A stretch of 12,277 nucleotides of DNA from JBMNTU01 sp050945895 (GTDB taxonomy: Bacteria; Bacillota; Clostridia; Christensenellales; Christensenellaceae). A program made the position numbers and the translations under genes. Of this stretch, positions 6,046 to 12,277 are shown piece after piece; the stretch's first letter is position 1, and each line of letters begins with the position of its first letter. Below the pieces are notes generated by a model. It ran no database searches and was not told the DNA's origin. It was given only the letters and a program-made list of their open reading frames with translations. The stretch spans positions 1 through 12,277 of the forward strand of contig JBMNTU010000071.1 of assembly GCA_050945895.1 (NCBI GenBank), read 5' to 3'.

Positions 6046-6894
6046 TCAGAAATATGTGTCGTCCCGGTTATGGCCGTCCGTGTCAATATGCTCCATACTG
6101 TCAACTTTCAGCATATCTTCTTGCGCCAATTCAAAATCAAAAATATCCTTGTTTTGTAAAATTCTCTCTTCTTGGACCGATTTCACAATTGGCAAAACGC
6201 CATGCTGCCATACCCATCGGATACATACTTGCGCAGTAGATTTTCCATATTTTTTTGCAATTTCCACCAGCAGCGGGTGGTCGATAAGCCGCCCTGTGCC
6301 AAGCGGACTGTACCCTTCCATTGCAATATGGTGTTTTTTACAAAACGCGGCGGTATCCTCTTCCACATAGCCCGGGTGATACTCAATCTGGTTGACCATT
6401 GGCATAATGCGCGCTTTTTCCATCAGCGACTGCATATGCTTCACATAAAAATTGCTTACGCCTATTGCACGAACCTTCCCTTCGTCGTATTGTTCCTCCA
6501 TCGCGCGCCAGGTCTCCCAGTTCATTTCCTCCCAAACGTCACGGTATTTATTGGGGCGCGGCCAGTGGATCAGGTACATATCCACATAATCGAACCCCAG
6601 CTCCGTAAGCGAATGGTTAAACGCCTTTTTTGTCTCCTCGTATCCGCGCACATCGTTCCACAGCTTTGTTGTCACAAACAGTGTTTTTCGATCCACGCCT
6701 GAATCACGCACCCCGCGGCCAACATTGCCCTCCGTTTCGTAAATTGCTGCGGTATCGATATGGGTATATCCGGCACGGATGGCCATTTTTACCGCTTCGT
6801 AACCCTTTTCTCCTTCCGATTGCCATGTTCCAAATCCAATACTTGGTATTTCCACACCATTGGGTAATACAAATCCATCACTTTTAGCGCTCAT
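6046..6894 (-). CDS. Aldo/keto reductase (AKR5-like)
   Basis: A 282-residue cytosolic NADPH-dependent oxidoreductase that reduces aldehydes or ketones to alcohols. The full catalytic tetrad is visible: D47 (HIDTAAIYETE), Y52, K77 (VTTKLW) and H110 (YLIHWPRP). The family signatures IGVSNF and MVNQIEYHPG follow, then GYSPLGTGRL, and the cofactor-phosphate loop is PIVKSVQEERILQN. The overall layout matches 2,5-diketogluconate reductase-type enzymes of usual length (about 275-285). The ATG at 6894 is chosen because GGAGGAGG lies four bases upstream; the in-frame GTG at 6912 would put that ribosome site inside the gene. It is divergent from the HD hydrolase gene and is followed, 89 bases later, by the diguanylate cyclase with its own promoter. 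The natural substrate cannot be told from sequence. Confidence 0.93.
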   Translation of the reverse strand: MSAKSDGFVLPNGVEIPSIGFGTWQSEGEKGYEAVKMAIRAGYTHIDTAAIYETEGNVGRGVRDSGVDRKTLFVTTKLWNDVRGYEETKKAFNHSLTELGFDYVDMYLIHWPRPNKYRDVWEEMNWETWRAMEEQYDEGKVRAIGVSNFYVKHMQSLMEKARIMPMVNQIEYHPGYVEEDTAAFCKKHHIAMEGYSPLGTGRLIDHPLLVEIAKKYGKSTAQVCIRWVWQHGVLPIVKSVQEERILQNKDIFDFELAQEDMLKVDSMEHIDTDGHNRDDTYF

Positions 6895-6898
6895 ATTT

Positions 6899-6906
6899 CC
6901 TCCTCC
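6899..6906 (-). promoter_or_regulatory. Strong ribosome binding site deciding the aldo/keto reductase start
   Basis: GGAGGAGG on the minus strand, four bases before the ATG at 6894. It rules out the longer GTG start at 6912. Confidence 0.8.
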
Positions 6907-6953
6907 ATACACAATTTCCTTTTGTTATTTATACACCCTTTATACGCGCCAAA

Positions 6954-6968
6954 ACTGTACATTACAGT
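6954..6968. promoter_or_regulatory. Palindrome in the divergent aldo/keto reductase-dGTPase intergenic region
   Basis: ACTGTA and TACAGT are perfect complements around CAT (15 bp). The palindrome overlaps the -35 region of the rightward promoter and lies upstream of the leftward gene, so it may be an operator for one or both. No regulator can be named. Confidence 0.4.
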
Positions 6969-6985
6969 GCCAGGGATGGTATAAT
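6956..6985 (+). promoter_or_regulatory. Promoter of the dGTPase-family gene
   Basis: TGGTATAAT at 6977-6985 is a perfect extended -10; TGTACA at 6956-6961 is a 4/6 -35 with an 18-base spacer. The predicted start, about 6992, gives a leader near 25 bases. Confidence 0.65.
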
Positions 6986-7016
6986 CCAATAAAGTACTGC
7001 AAGAGGAAGCATATAT

Positions 7017-8255
7017 ATGGATAATAAACAGCATTTTCCAAGGTATGACGAGGCACTTTTCGGCGAATTGTATACCCAGTTGAAAAAGCAACAGGAAGCG
7101 CTTTCGGAGTATGCGTCGCCAGACAAGGCGGCGGTGCGGCGTAAAGACGAGCCCTTTCATGTGGCGCGCCCCAATTTTGTGAAGGATACCGAGCGCATCC
7201 TGTATTGCCGTTATTACAACCGATATGCAGACAAAACGCAGGTGTTTTCGCTGTATAAAAACGATGATATCACCCGACGCGTGCTGCATGTTCAAATCGT
7301 TTCGCGCATCGCCCGGAGCATCGGCCGAATGCTCAACCTCAACCAAGATCTAATCGAAGCGATCTCTTTGGGGCACGACCTCGGCCATACACCGTTCGGG
7401 CATGCCGGAGAGCGTTTTTTATCCGCGCTTTATTTTGACCATACCGGCCGCTACTTCAACCATAATGTACACAGTGTCCGTATTCTGGATAAAATACTCG
7501 GCCTCAACCTTACGTTTCAGGTGCTAGACGGAATACTCTGCCATAACGGCGAACAAATCCGCGAAAAGTATTACCCTTTCGACTACGATTCAACCAACAA
7601 GGATACGCTTTTCCAAAAGTTTGACGAAAAAATCGATAGCTGCTATACCAAACCAAAGGAATACCTCAAAACACTGCGCCCGTCCACGTTGGAAGGGTGC
7701 GTCGTGCGACTTTCCGATATTGTTGCCTATCTTGGTAAAGACCGGCAGGACGCCTCCATCCTTGGTATCGAAATCGAAGAATCGTTTGAGAAAAACCAAT
7801 TCCTTGGTTCCACCAATTCCGAAATCATCAGCAATATCATTGCAAATGTTGTAAAGAACAGCTATCAGAAAGACTATATTATGTTGGACGACAAGTATGC
7901 GGACGCGCTAATCGAAGAAAAAATAACAAATCACCGGAAAATCTATTCGCGCCCGGATACGGTGGAGCCATATGCAAACATCAAAACGATGTTCGAAAAA
8001 ATATACGAAAAACTTCTTTCAGATACGCTTACTTCCAATACAAGCTCGCCTATATTCCGTCATCATATCAATAAAATATATTCCGGCTACCGAAACGCCG
8101 AACAGCTTCGCTGCAAATATCTTGAAGAGGAACCCAACCAGATTGTAGTAGATTATATTGCCAGCATGACGGACGATTATTTCATAGATCTGTACGAGTA
8201 CCTTTTCCCAGGCACAATAAAAATAGAGTATAAATCCTATTTTTCCGACAGATAG
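7017..8255 (+). CDS. dGTPase-family HD-domain triphosphohydrolase (divergent)
   Basis: A 412-residue soluble HD-superfamily hydrolase. The family normally splits dGTP or other dNTPs into deoxynucleoside and triphosphate. Metal ligands are seen as H91, H120-D121 and D234 (RLSD). The motif GHDLGHTPFGHAGERF (119-134) carries the accessory histidines H124 and H129. The N-terminal FVKDTERILYCRYYNRYADKTQVF corresponds to the substrate-binding RDRDRI/KTQVF region of dGTPases. Some motifs drift from the usual form: RLTHS is RVLHV here, and the family's EGNAQ motif reads NHNVHSVRIL, so this is a divergent branch and the substrate preference is open. The C-terminal 150 residues are helical and not otherwise recognised. 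AAGAGGAAG supports the ATG at 7017. It has its own extended -10 promoter. Family membership is firm; exact nucleotide specificity is not. Confidence 0.88.
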   Translation: MDNKQHFPRYDEALFGELYTQLKKQQEALSEYASPDKAAVRRKDEPFHVARPNFVKDTERILYCRYYNRYADKTQVFSLYKNDDITRRVLHVQIVSRIARSIGRMLNLNQDLIEAISLGHDLGHTPFGHAGERFLSALYFDHTGRYFNHNVHSVRILDKILGLNLTFQVLDGILCHNGEQIREKYYPFDYDSTNKDTLFQKFDEKIDSCYTKPKEYLKTLRPSTLEGCVVRLSDIVAYLGKDRQDASILGIEIEESFEKNQFLGSTNSEIISNIIANVVKNSYQKDYIMLDDKYADALIEEKITNHRKIYSRPDTVEPYANIKTMFEKIYEKLLSDTLTSNTSSPIFRHHINKIYSGYRNAEQLRCKYLEEEPNQIVVDYIASMTDDYFIDLYEYLFPGTIKIEYKSYFSDR

Positions 8256-8266
8256 GCGTTTATGGC

Positions 8267-8295
8267 CTGTCAAAAATGTTTAGATTTCTTATAAG
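8267..8295 (+). promoter_or_regulatory. Possible promoter of the desulfoferrodoxin gene
   Basis: CTGTCA at 8267-8272 and TATAAG at 8290-8295 (4/6 and 5/6) are 17 bases apart. The gap of 82 bases after the dGTPase stop has no clear terminator, so read-through transcription is also possible. The -10 lies in a CTTATAAG palindrome. Confidence 0.45.
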
Positions 8296-8337
8296 GGCAT
8301 ATATCCATCGAATAATTTAAGAAAGCAGGAAAGTGTA

Positions 8338-8712
8338 ATGAGAGAGAAAATTGCTATTTACAGATGTAACCTTTGCGGAAATATTGTCAGCCTGATAAAG
8401 GACGGCGGCGGGGAACTTATATGTTGCGGACAGCCCATGGAAGAGCTTGTTGCCAACACAGTAGATGCCGCAAAGGAAAAACATGTTCCCGTTTACGAAA
8501 AAAAAGACGGCAAACTGCATGTAAAGGTTGGCAGCGTGCCGCATCCCATGCTTGAAGAACACTTTATCGAATGGATCATGGTACGCACACCCGATATGAT
8601 TATGCGCGCCATTCTCAAGCCGGGTGATGCACCGGAGGCAGATTTTATGTTTGACGGAAACGATTTCGAGGTTTACGAATACTGCAACCTTCACGGCTTG
8701 TGGAAAGGTTGA
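8338..8712 (+). CDS. dfx: Desulfoferrodoxin (two-iron superoxide reductase)
   Basis: A 124-residue cytosolic protein that reduces superoxide to hydrogen peroxide without releasing oxygen, a defence of anaerobes exposed to air. The N-terminal desulforedoxin domain holds the rubredoxin-like iron site C10, C13, C29 and C30. The catalytic non-haem iron site is H49 (EKHVPVYE), H69 (GSVPHPM), H75 (EEHFIEW), C116 and H119 (EYCNLHG). The second-shell E47 and K48, which guide substrate, are also present. Both iron centres are therefore intact, making it a class I enzyme of standard length. The start follows AGGA with seven bases of spacing. Electrons usually come from rubredoxin, which is not encoded nearby. 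A perfect hairpin terminator follows directly. Confidence 0.97.
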   Translation: MREKIAIYRCNLCGNIVSLIKDGGGELICCGQPMEELVANTVDAAKEKHVPVYEKKDGKLHVKVGSVPHPMLEEHFIEWIMVRTPDMIMRAILKPGDAPEADFMFDGNDFEVYEYCNLHGLWKG

Positions 8713-8718
8713 GTCAAT

Positions 8719-8755
8719 AAAAAAAGCACGGCAGCAAAAGCTGCCGTGCTTTTTT
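8719..8755. terminator. Bidirectional Rho-independent terminator
   Basis: A perfect 10-bp GC-rich stem (GCACGGCAGC, 8726-8735, with GCTGCCGTGC, 8740-8749) closes an AAAA loop. It is flanked by seven As on the left and six Ts on the right, so it can end transcription from both the desulfoferrodoxin gene and the convergent ComB-type gene. Confidence 0.95.
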
Positions 8756-8759
8756 ATGC

Positions 8760-9476
8760 TTATCCTTCAACAATAACGCCTTCTTTATATACCGGCACAA
8801 CATCAAACAGGTCTTCCCTTGTGCAGTATTCCAGGTCGTCGTACAGCTTTAACTGCTTCAGGTATTCGAAATGGGTGCTTCCCTCCAGCGCTGCCAATAT
8901 ATCTGTACCCGCATCCCTGTAAAGCTTCAATGCAATTCTTCCCGCATCATCCAGCTCTATGTCGGCATCCAGCTTTAGCAGACGGTCTACGATGCACCCC
9001 ATTGCCGTGGTATCGTCTATGGATGCCTTGCTGTTTGTTCCCGCACCAACCAGAATAATCTCCCGGCCCAGGTCGTACGCATATTTTGCGGCCGCCTGCG
9101 CATTGATAAACGAGGCAATTAAAACATCATCTGCTTCTGCCAGCGACTTTACCGCGACCGATCCATTTGTTGTAGAGAAGATGATAATCTTGTCTTCCAC
9201 CACTTCCTGGGTATATTCCAGCGGCGAATTTCCAAGATCGAACCCGCCGACCTTTTGCGCTTCAATTTCGCCGCAAAGCAAAACATTTCCTTCAGAAATA
9301 CGCTTGATAGCCGCCGCTTCGTTGGCTTCGCTCGTTGGAACAATGCGGTCACACCCGTTTGAAATCGCCGTTATGATCGTTGCCGACGCACGCAGCGCAT
9401 CAACCATGATAGCGGTCTTCCCAAGCAATTCCTGCTTAGAGATATCCTTATAAACAAAAATACATGATACTTTCAT
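8760..9476 (-). CDS. comB: ComB-family 2-phosphosulfolactate phosphatase-like protein
   Basis: A 238-residue protein of the ComB family. The archetype hydrolyses (R)-2-phospho-3-sulfolactate to 3-sulfolactate in coenzyme M synthesis of methanogens, and Mg2+ is required. Family motifs seen are VDALRASATI (25-34), GGFDLGNSPLEY, IIFSTTNGSVAV and the acidic GAGTNSKASIDDTTAMG region, all in the expected order and length. The ATG at 9476 follows AGGTAATTAT. It has its own promoter (9531-9559) and shares a bidirectional terminator with the desulfoferrodoxin gene. Neither ComA (phosphosulfolactate synthase) nor ComC is in this window, and Clostridia are not known to need coenzyme M, so its true substrate here may be sulfolactate-related metabolism or something else. 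Family is firm; reaction is inferred. Confidence 0.88.
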   Translation of the reverse strand: MKVSCIFVYKDISKQELLGKTAIMVDALRASATIITAISNGCDRIVPTSEANEAAAIKRISEGNVLLCGEIEAQKVGGFDLGNSPLEYTQEVVEDKIIIFSTTNGSVAVKSLAEADDVLIASFINAQAAAKYAYDLGREIILVGAGTNSKASIDDTTAMGCIVDRLLKLDADIELDDAGRIALKLYRDAGTDILAALEGSTHFEYLKQLKLYDDLEYCTREDLFDVVPVYKEGVIVEG

Positions 9477-9530
9477 ATAATTACCTGCCTTGATGCATTT
9501 CCTTTCCTGCTCAAATCACTTAACTACTTT

Positions 9531-9559
9531 ACTACAATCTCCTGACAAATACAAGTCAA
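9531..9559 (-). promoter_or_regulatory. Promoter of the ComB-family gene
   Basis: On the minus strand TTGACT (9559-9554) and TGTAGT (9536-9531) are 17 bases apart (5/6 and 4/6). The leader would be about 48 bases. The 122-base gap to rsmI holds no convincing terminator for the upstream methyltransferase pair. Confidence 0.6.
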
Positions 9560-9598
9560 AACTGTATATTGTCCGTCCAGTACTGTTTTACAAAAATC

Positions 9599-10423
9599 TT
9601 ACTTATTTATTAATCCATATACCCTGTTTTTAGATGCACCAAACTCCTCCGCTATCTTTTTCGCCGCATCCTTCCTGCTGGCCCCCGCGGCAATGTACTC
9701 TTTTGCGTAGGCAAGAAGCTGCTCGTCTGTAAGCGGCTTTTTTTCGGCGCGCCCAATAACAACCACAAATTCCCCCTTTACCGACTCTTTTTCCAGCAGC
9801 TGCTGCTTCACCTCTGCCGCACTCCCGTACAGTTTTTCTTCATGCAGCTTTGTAAGCTCGCGAAGCACGCTCACCTGCGCCTCTGCGCCAAAAACCGATT
9901 CGATATCTTCCATCGCCTTTATAATGCGGTTGGGGCTTTCGTACGCCACGCAGGTACACTCTGCCTCCGCTGCCGCCAAAAGCTGTTTTTGCCGTGCGCC
10001 CTGCCTGCTGTCCAAAAAACCAAGAAACAAAAACCGCCGCGCCGAAATTCCTGATACTGTAAGCCCTGCAATCGCGGCGCATGCGCCGGGCACGCTCTCC
10101 ACCAGAATTTCCCTTTGGATGCACCTTCGAACCAGTTCTTCCCCTGGGTCGGAAATCAGCGGCGTCCCTGCGTCAGACAACAACGCGACCTGTTTTCCCT
10201 GCTCAAGCATTTGCAGCAGCGCGTCATACCTTCCCTCTTGGCTGTGCTCATGAAAGCTCACCATTTGCTTTTTAATTTCAAAATGGTTCAATAGCTTTGC
10301 TGTTCGCCGGGTATCCTCCGCCGCAATGATATCTGCCTCGCGCAAAACCCGCAGCGCGCGCAGCGTAATATCCTCCAAATTTCCAATGGGTGTGGCTACA
10401 ATATAAAGTATTCCCTTTTCCAT
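9599..10423 (-). CDS. rsmI: 16S rRNA (cytidine(1402)-2'-O)-methyltransferase RsmI
   Basis: A 274-residue SAM-dependent enzyme that 2'-O-methylates C1402 of 16S rRNA in the decoding centre. It is a tetrapyrrole-methylase-fold protein. The N-terminus GILYIVATPIGNLEDITLRA and EDTRRTAKLLNHF are signatures of RsmI. SDAGTPLISDPG (83-94) and VPGACA (111-116) form the SAM-binding region. The C-terminal helix-turn-helix-like segment SRKDAAKKIAEEFGASKNRV is also typical of the family. Length is normal. The start is one base after the stop of the upstream methyltransferase gene, with AGGA as ribosome site, so the two are translationally coupled. Confidence 0.96.
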   Translation of the reverse strand: MEKGILYIVATPIGNLEDITLRALRVLREADIIAAEDTRRTAKLLNHFEIKKQMVSFHEHSQEGRYDALLQMLEQGKQVALLSDAGTPLISDPGEELVRRCIQREILVESVPGACAAIAGLTVSGISARRFLFLGFLDSRQGARQKQLLAAAEAECTCVAYESPNRIIKAMEDIESVFGAEAQVSVLRELTKLHEEKLYGSAAEVKQQLLEKESVKGEFVVVIGRAEKKPLTDEQLLAYAKEYIAAGASRKDAAKKIAEEFGASKNRVYGLINK

Positions 10424-10424
10424 A

Positions 10425-11150
10425 CTATTCCTGCCGTTCCCTGTTATAGATACGCATAACCTCTTGCGTTTCGTTTCCGTCCCCGTCCTCCAGCACCAGC
10501 GGCGGCCGAACGATTAAATGCTCTGCCGCATCCTTCATTCCACAAATAAGTGCATATTTTGGCTCCGCGCCTTCCCTCGCCTGCACAAGCCGCAGTATTT
10601 TCGGCTCAATCCTCTGTTCTTTCATTTTATAAAAAATCTCGGGCAAGCGAGACGCCTTGTGGATCATATAAAGCCGCCCTCCCGATTTTAATACCTCACC
10701 CGCAGCCGCCAGTATTCCATCCAGCGTAATCAATACTTCCTTCCGGGCAATCCTGTGGCATGCAGAGCCTCTGGCCAGCCCATCTTTCTCCTTTTCGTAC
10801 GGCGGGTTTACAACAACGACATCGTACCCCCGCCCCAAAACCGAAGCGGCGGCTTTTATATCTCCTTTAAAAATGCTGACGCGGTTTTCCAGCCCGTTGA
10901 GGGCCACATTACGCACTGCAATTTCGTAAAGCGCTTGCTGTATTTCCAGGCCATAATACGAAGCGTCCTCCTGCCGTCCATATAAAAGCAACGGCAATAC
11001 GCCGGTTGCAGTGCCAAAGTCTGCAACCCGTTCCCCTTTTTTTACTTCCGCAAAATCTGCAAGCAATACCGCGTCCGTACCAAAACAAAACAATGCTGGA
11101 TTTTGGATTAGCCGCAGCCCTTTCAATTGCAAATCGTCGATCCGTTCCAT
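10425..11150 (-). CDS. trmN6: tRNA1(Val) A37 N6-methyltransferase-like protein (TrmN6/YabB family)
   Basis: A 241-residue Rossmann-fold SAM-dependent adenine N6-methyltransferase. Motif I is VADFGTATGVLPLLL (42-56), an acidic residue for the SAM ribose is E69 (GLEI), and the catalytic N6-amino motif is NPPY at 115-118. The opening IDDLQLKGLRLIQNPALFCF corresponds to the YabB N-terminus in Bacillus. YabB-type genes stand next to rsmI in many Firmicutes, and here they are one base apart; the GIY-YIG gene yazA, found between them in Bacillus, is missing. An ATG also exists at 11174, but it lies upstream of an extended -10 box and has no properly spaced ribosome site. The family is clear; the target (tRNA A37) is by homology. 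Confidence 0.9.
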   Translation of the reverse strand: MERIDDLQLKGLRLIQNPALFCFGTDAVLLADFAEVKKGERVADFGTATGVLPLLLYGRQEDASYYGLEIQQALYEIAVRNVALNGLENRVSIFKGDIKAAASVLGRGYDVVVVNPPYEKEKDGLARGSACHRIARKEVLITLDGILAAAGEVLKSGGRLYMIHKASRLPEIFYKMKEQRIEPKILRLVQAREGAEPKYALICGMKDAAEHLIVRPPLVLEDGDGNETQEVMRIYNRERQE

Positions 11151-11157
11151 AATGCTT

Positions 11158-11166
11158 ATTATACCA
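11158..11166 (-). promoter_or_regulatory. Extended -10 promoter just before the trmN6-like start
   Basis: On the minus strand TGGTATAAT (11166-11158) is a perfect extended -10. The predicted start is at about 11151, directly before the ATG at 11150, which implies an almost leaderless mRNA. No clear -35 box is seen. Confidence 0.45.
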
Positions 11167-11253
11167 TATATCATTCCCCCAACAACACAAAACCAATCTG
11201 CACCTCTTCAATTTAAATTTTTACAAAATAATAAGAACAGGCTGTTCCCAGTA

Positions 11254-11262
11254 TGTTATAAT
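11254..11262 (+). promoter_or_regulatory. Promoter of the polysaccharide deacetylase gene
   Basis: TGTTATAAT at 11254-11262 is an extended -10; AGAACA at 11234-11239 is a weak -35 (3/6) with 17-base spacing. The leader is about 37 bases to the ATG at 11306. It is divergent from the trmN6-rsmI pair. Confidence 0.6.
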
Positions 11263-11305
11263 GTATAGGTTGTATTTTATATAGCACAAGCAAGAAGGAG
11301 CAATT

Positions 11306-12277
11306 ATGAAATCGTTCAAGAAAATCATTACAGTATTCGTTGCAGCAATGCTTTTGTTTAGTTTAGCTGGTTGCTCCGGCTCCAAACAGCCGGAAGCAGA
11401 GGCAAGCGAGCAGCCTACCGTCCTTAGTTCGACAGCACAGCCGTCGGAAGACGCCACCGAAGCAATATCCGAACCTGTGATTGTCGTTCCGTCGCAGGAG
11501 CCCGAAGTAAGCGACGATGCTCCCCAAGAGACCACACCAAACGCCACAGACGCGCAGACCTCTTTTTCGCAGCTTCACCTTGGCGATAATTTTATTCCAC
11601 CCAAAAGCATAGACGGCATCGACCCGCTGAACGATAAAGTGGTCGCACTGACGTTTGACGACGGCCCCCACCCTGAATACACCGGCCAACTGCTGGATAT
11701 TTTAAAAGCCAACGGTGTTGTAGCGACATTTTTCCTTGTGGGCGAAAACGCGGAGCGCTACCCAGATATTATTAAACGCATCTACGACGAAGGTCACGAG
11801 ATCGGTACGCACAGCTACGACCACCCCGACCTGCGCAAGCTTTCGCTGGACCAGATATTGAGCGATCAATACGGCAAAACCAACGACGCCATTGAAGCTG
11901 CCATCGGCCTGCGCGCCACAATAGACCGCCCCCCTTATGGCGGCATGAATACCGAGCTTGCAGAACAGATCGGCCGTGAGCAGGTTATGTGGGATGTCGA
12001 CCCGGAGGACTGGAAGGATGAATACAAAAATTCCGAAAGCCTGTTCAACAATGTTATCCACGGTGCAAATACAGGCATTGGCGTGCGCGACGGCTCTGTT
12101 GTTCTTTCGCACGATATCCACAAAACAACCGTCGAGGCATACGACAGTATTATCAAAGAGCTGAAAAACCAGGGATATACCTTTGTGACCATCACACAAA
12201 TGATGCAAATAGCTGAAGCGCGGGGCAAGGACGTCGGCTATATATTCAACGGCGCGCCGTCTGCCGCGCAGGCGCAG
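11306..12277 (+). CDS. Lipoprotein polysaccharide deacetylase, NodB domain (3' end outside window)
   Basis: The frame is open for 324 codons to the window edge with no stop. It starts at an ATG five bases after AAGGAG. A lipoprotein signal peptide (basic KKIITV, hydrophobic core, lipobox SLAGC with C23) anchors it outside the membrane. An acidic Pro/Ser/Thr/Glu-rich linker covers about 25-90. The NodB deacetylase domain spans about 112-300 and has all five motifs: TFDDGP with D118 and D119; H169-S-Y-D-H173 for the metal; RPPY (208-211); the DVDPEDW segment (230-236); and LSHDIH with H269. It should therefore be an active metal-dependent deacetylase removing N-acetyl groups from peptidoglycan or another cell-surface glycan, which often gives lysozyme resistance. 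It stands alone behind its own promoter. A C-terminal Ala-rich stretch begins at the edge, so more sequence or a second domain may follow. Confidence 0.94.
   Translation, partial: MKSFKKIITVFVAAMLLFSLAGCSGSKQPEAEASEQPTVLSSTAQPSEDATEAISEPVIVVPSQEPEVSDDAPQETTPNATDAQTSFSQLHLGDNFIPPKSIDGIDPLNDKVVALTFDDGPHPEYTGQLLDILKANGVVATFFLVGENAERYPDIIKRIYDEGHEIGTHSYDHPDLRKLSLDQILSDQYGKTNDAIEAAIGLRATIDRPPYGGMNTELAEQIGREQVMWDVDPEDWKDEYKNSESLFNNVIHGANTGIGVRDGSVVLSHDIHKTTVEAYDSIIKELKNQGYTFVTITQMMQIAEARGKDVGYIFNGAPSAAQAQ

Noticed and set aside
6954..6968. LexA/SOS box reading of ACTGTACATTACAGT
   Set aside because: The Gammaproteobacterial box needs eight bases between CTGT and ACAG, and here there are five; Gram-positive boxes use GAAC/GTTC arms.
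8250..8275. Hairpin after the dGTPase-family gene as its terminator
   Set aside because: Only four or five consecutive pairs form (AGGC with GCCT, or GACAG with CTGTC), and the following bases are A-rich rather than T-rich.

Overview
The window looks like ordinary chromosomal DNA from an anaerobic, Gram-positive-type bacterium, most likely a member of the Clostridia (Bacillota). The grounds are strong purine-rich ribosome sites, TTGACA/extended TATAAT promoters, a desulfoferrodoxin (an anaerobe's superoxide reductase), a YtrA-type GntR regulator, a MepA-type MATE pump with a BmrR-like MerR regulator, and base composition near 50% GC. A Christensenella-like lineage would fit, but that is a guess. 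I see no rRNA, tRNA, CRISPR array, insertion sequence, phage gene or attachment site, and no gene-free stretch over 300 bases.

Layout. (1) 1-1844: the 3' end of a sugar ABC-transporter permease, then a zinc-dependent dehydrogenase resembling scyllo-inosose 3-dehydrogenases, closed by a terminator. This is the tail of a sugar or cyclitol (perhaps inositol) uptake and catabolism operon. (2) 1882-2730: a self-contained two-gene operon with a consensus promoter and a perfect 8+8 inverted repeat at the predicted transcription start, encoding a Cys-rich DUF3795-type protein and a YtrA-type GntR repressor, without the ABC transporter that usually accompanies YtrA. (3) 2676-4879: a divergent MATE pump/MerR regulator pair; the pump promoter has the 19-bp spacer and dyad typical of MerR activation. 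(4) 4883-6894: a membrane diguanylate cyclase and an aldo/keto reductase on the minus strand. (5) 7017-8755: a divergent dGTPase-family HD hydrolase and a desulfoferrodoxin, ended by a perfect bidirectional terminator. (6) 8760-11150, minus strand: a ComB-family phosphatase with its own promoter, and a tightly coupled pair of RNA methyltransferases (trmN6-like, rsmI). (7) 11254 to the right edge: a lipoprotein polysaccharide deacetylase, cut by the window end.

Several starts were moved downstream of the longest possible ORF because promoter elements or ribosome sites lie inside the longer versions: the MATE pump (4028, not 4082), the diguanylate cyclase (5956, not 6004), the aldo/keto reductase (6894, not 6912) and the trmN6-like gene (11150, not 11174).

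No clearly new multi-gene system is visible. The items most worth a second look are the orphan DUF3795-YtrA operon with its operator, the complete MerR-MATE switch, and the scyllo-inosose dehydrogenase-like enzyme beside a sugar transporter.
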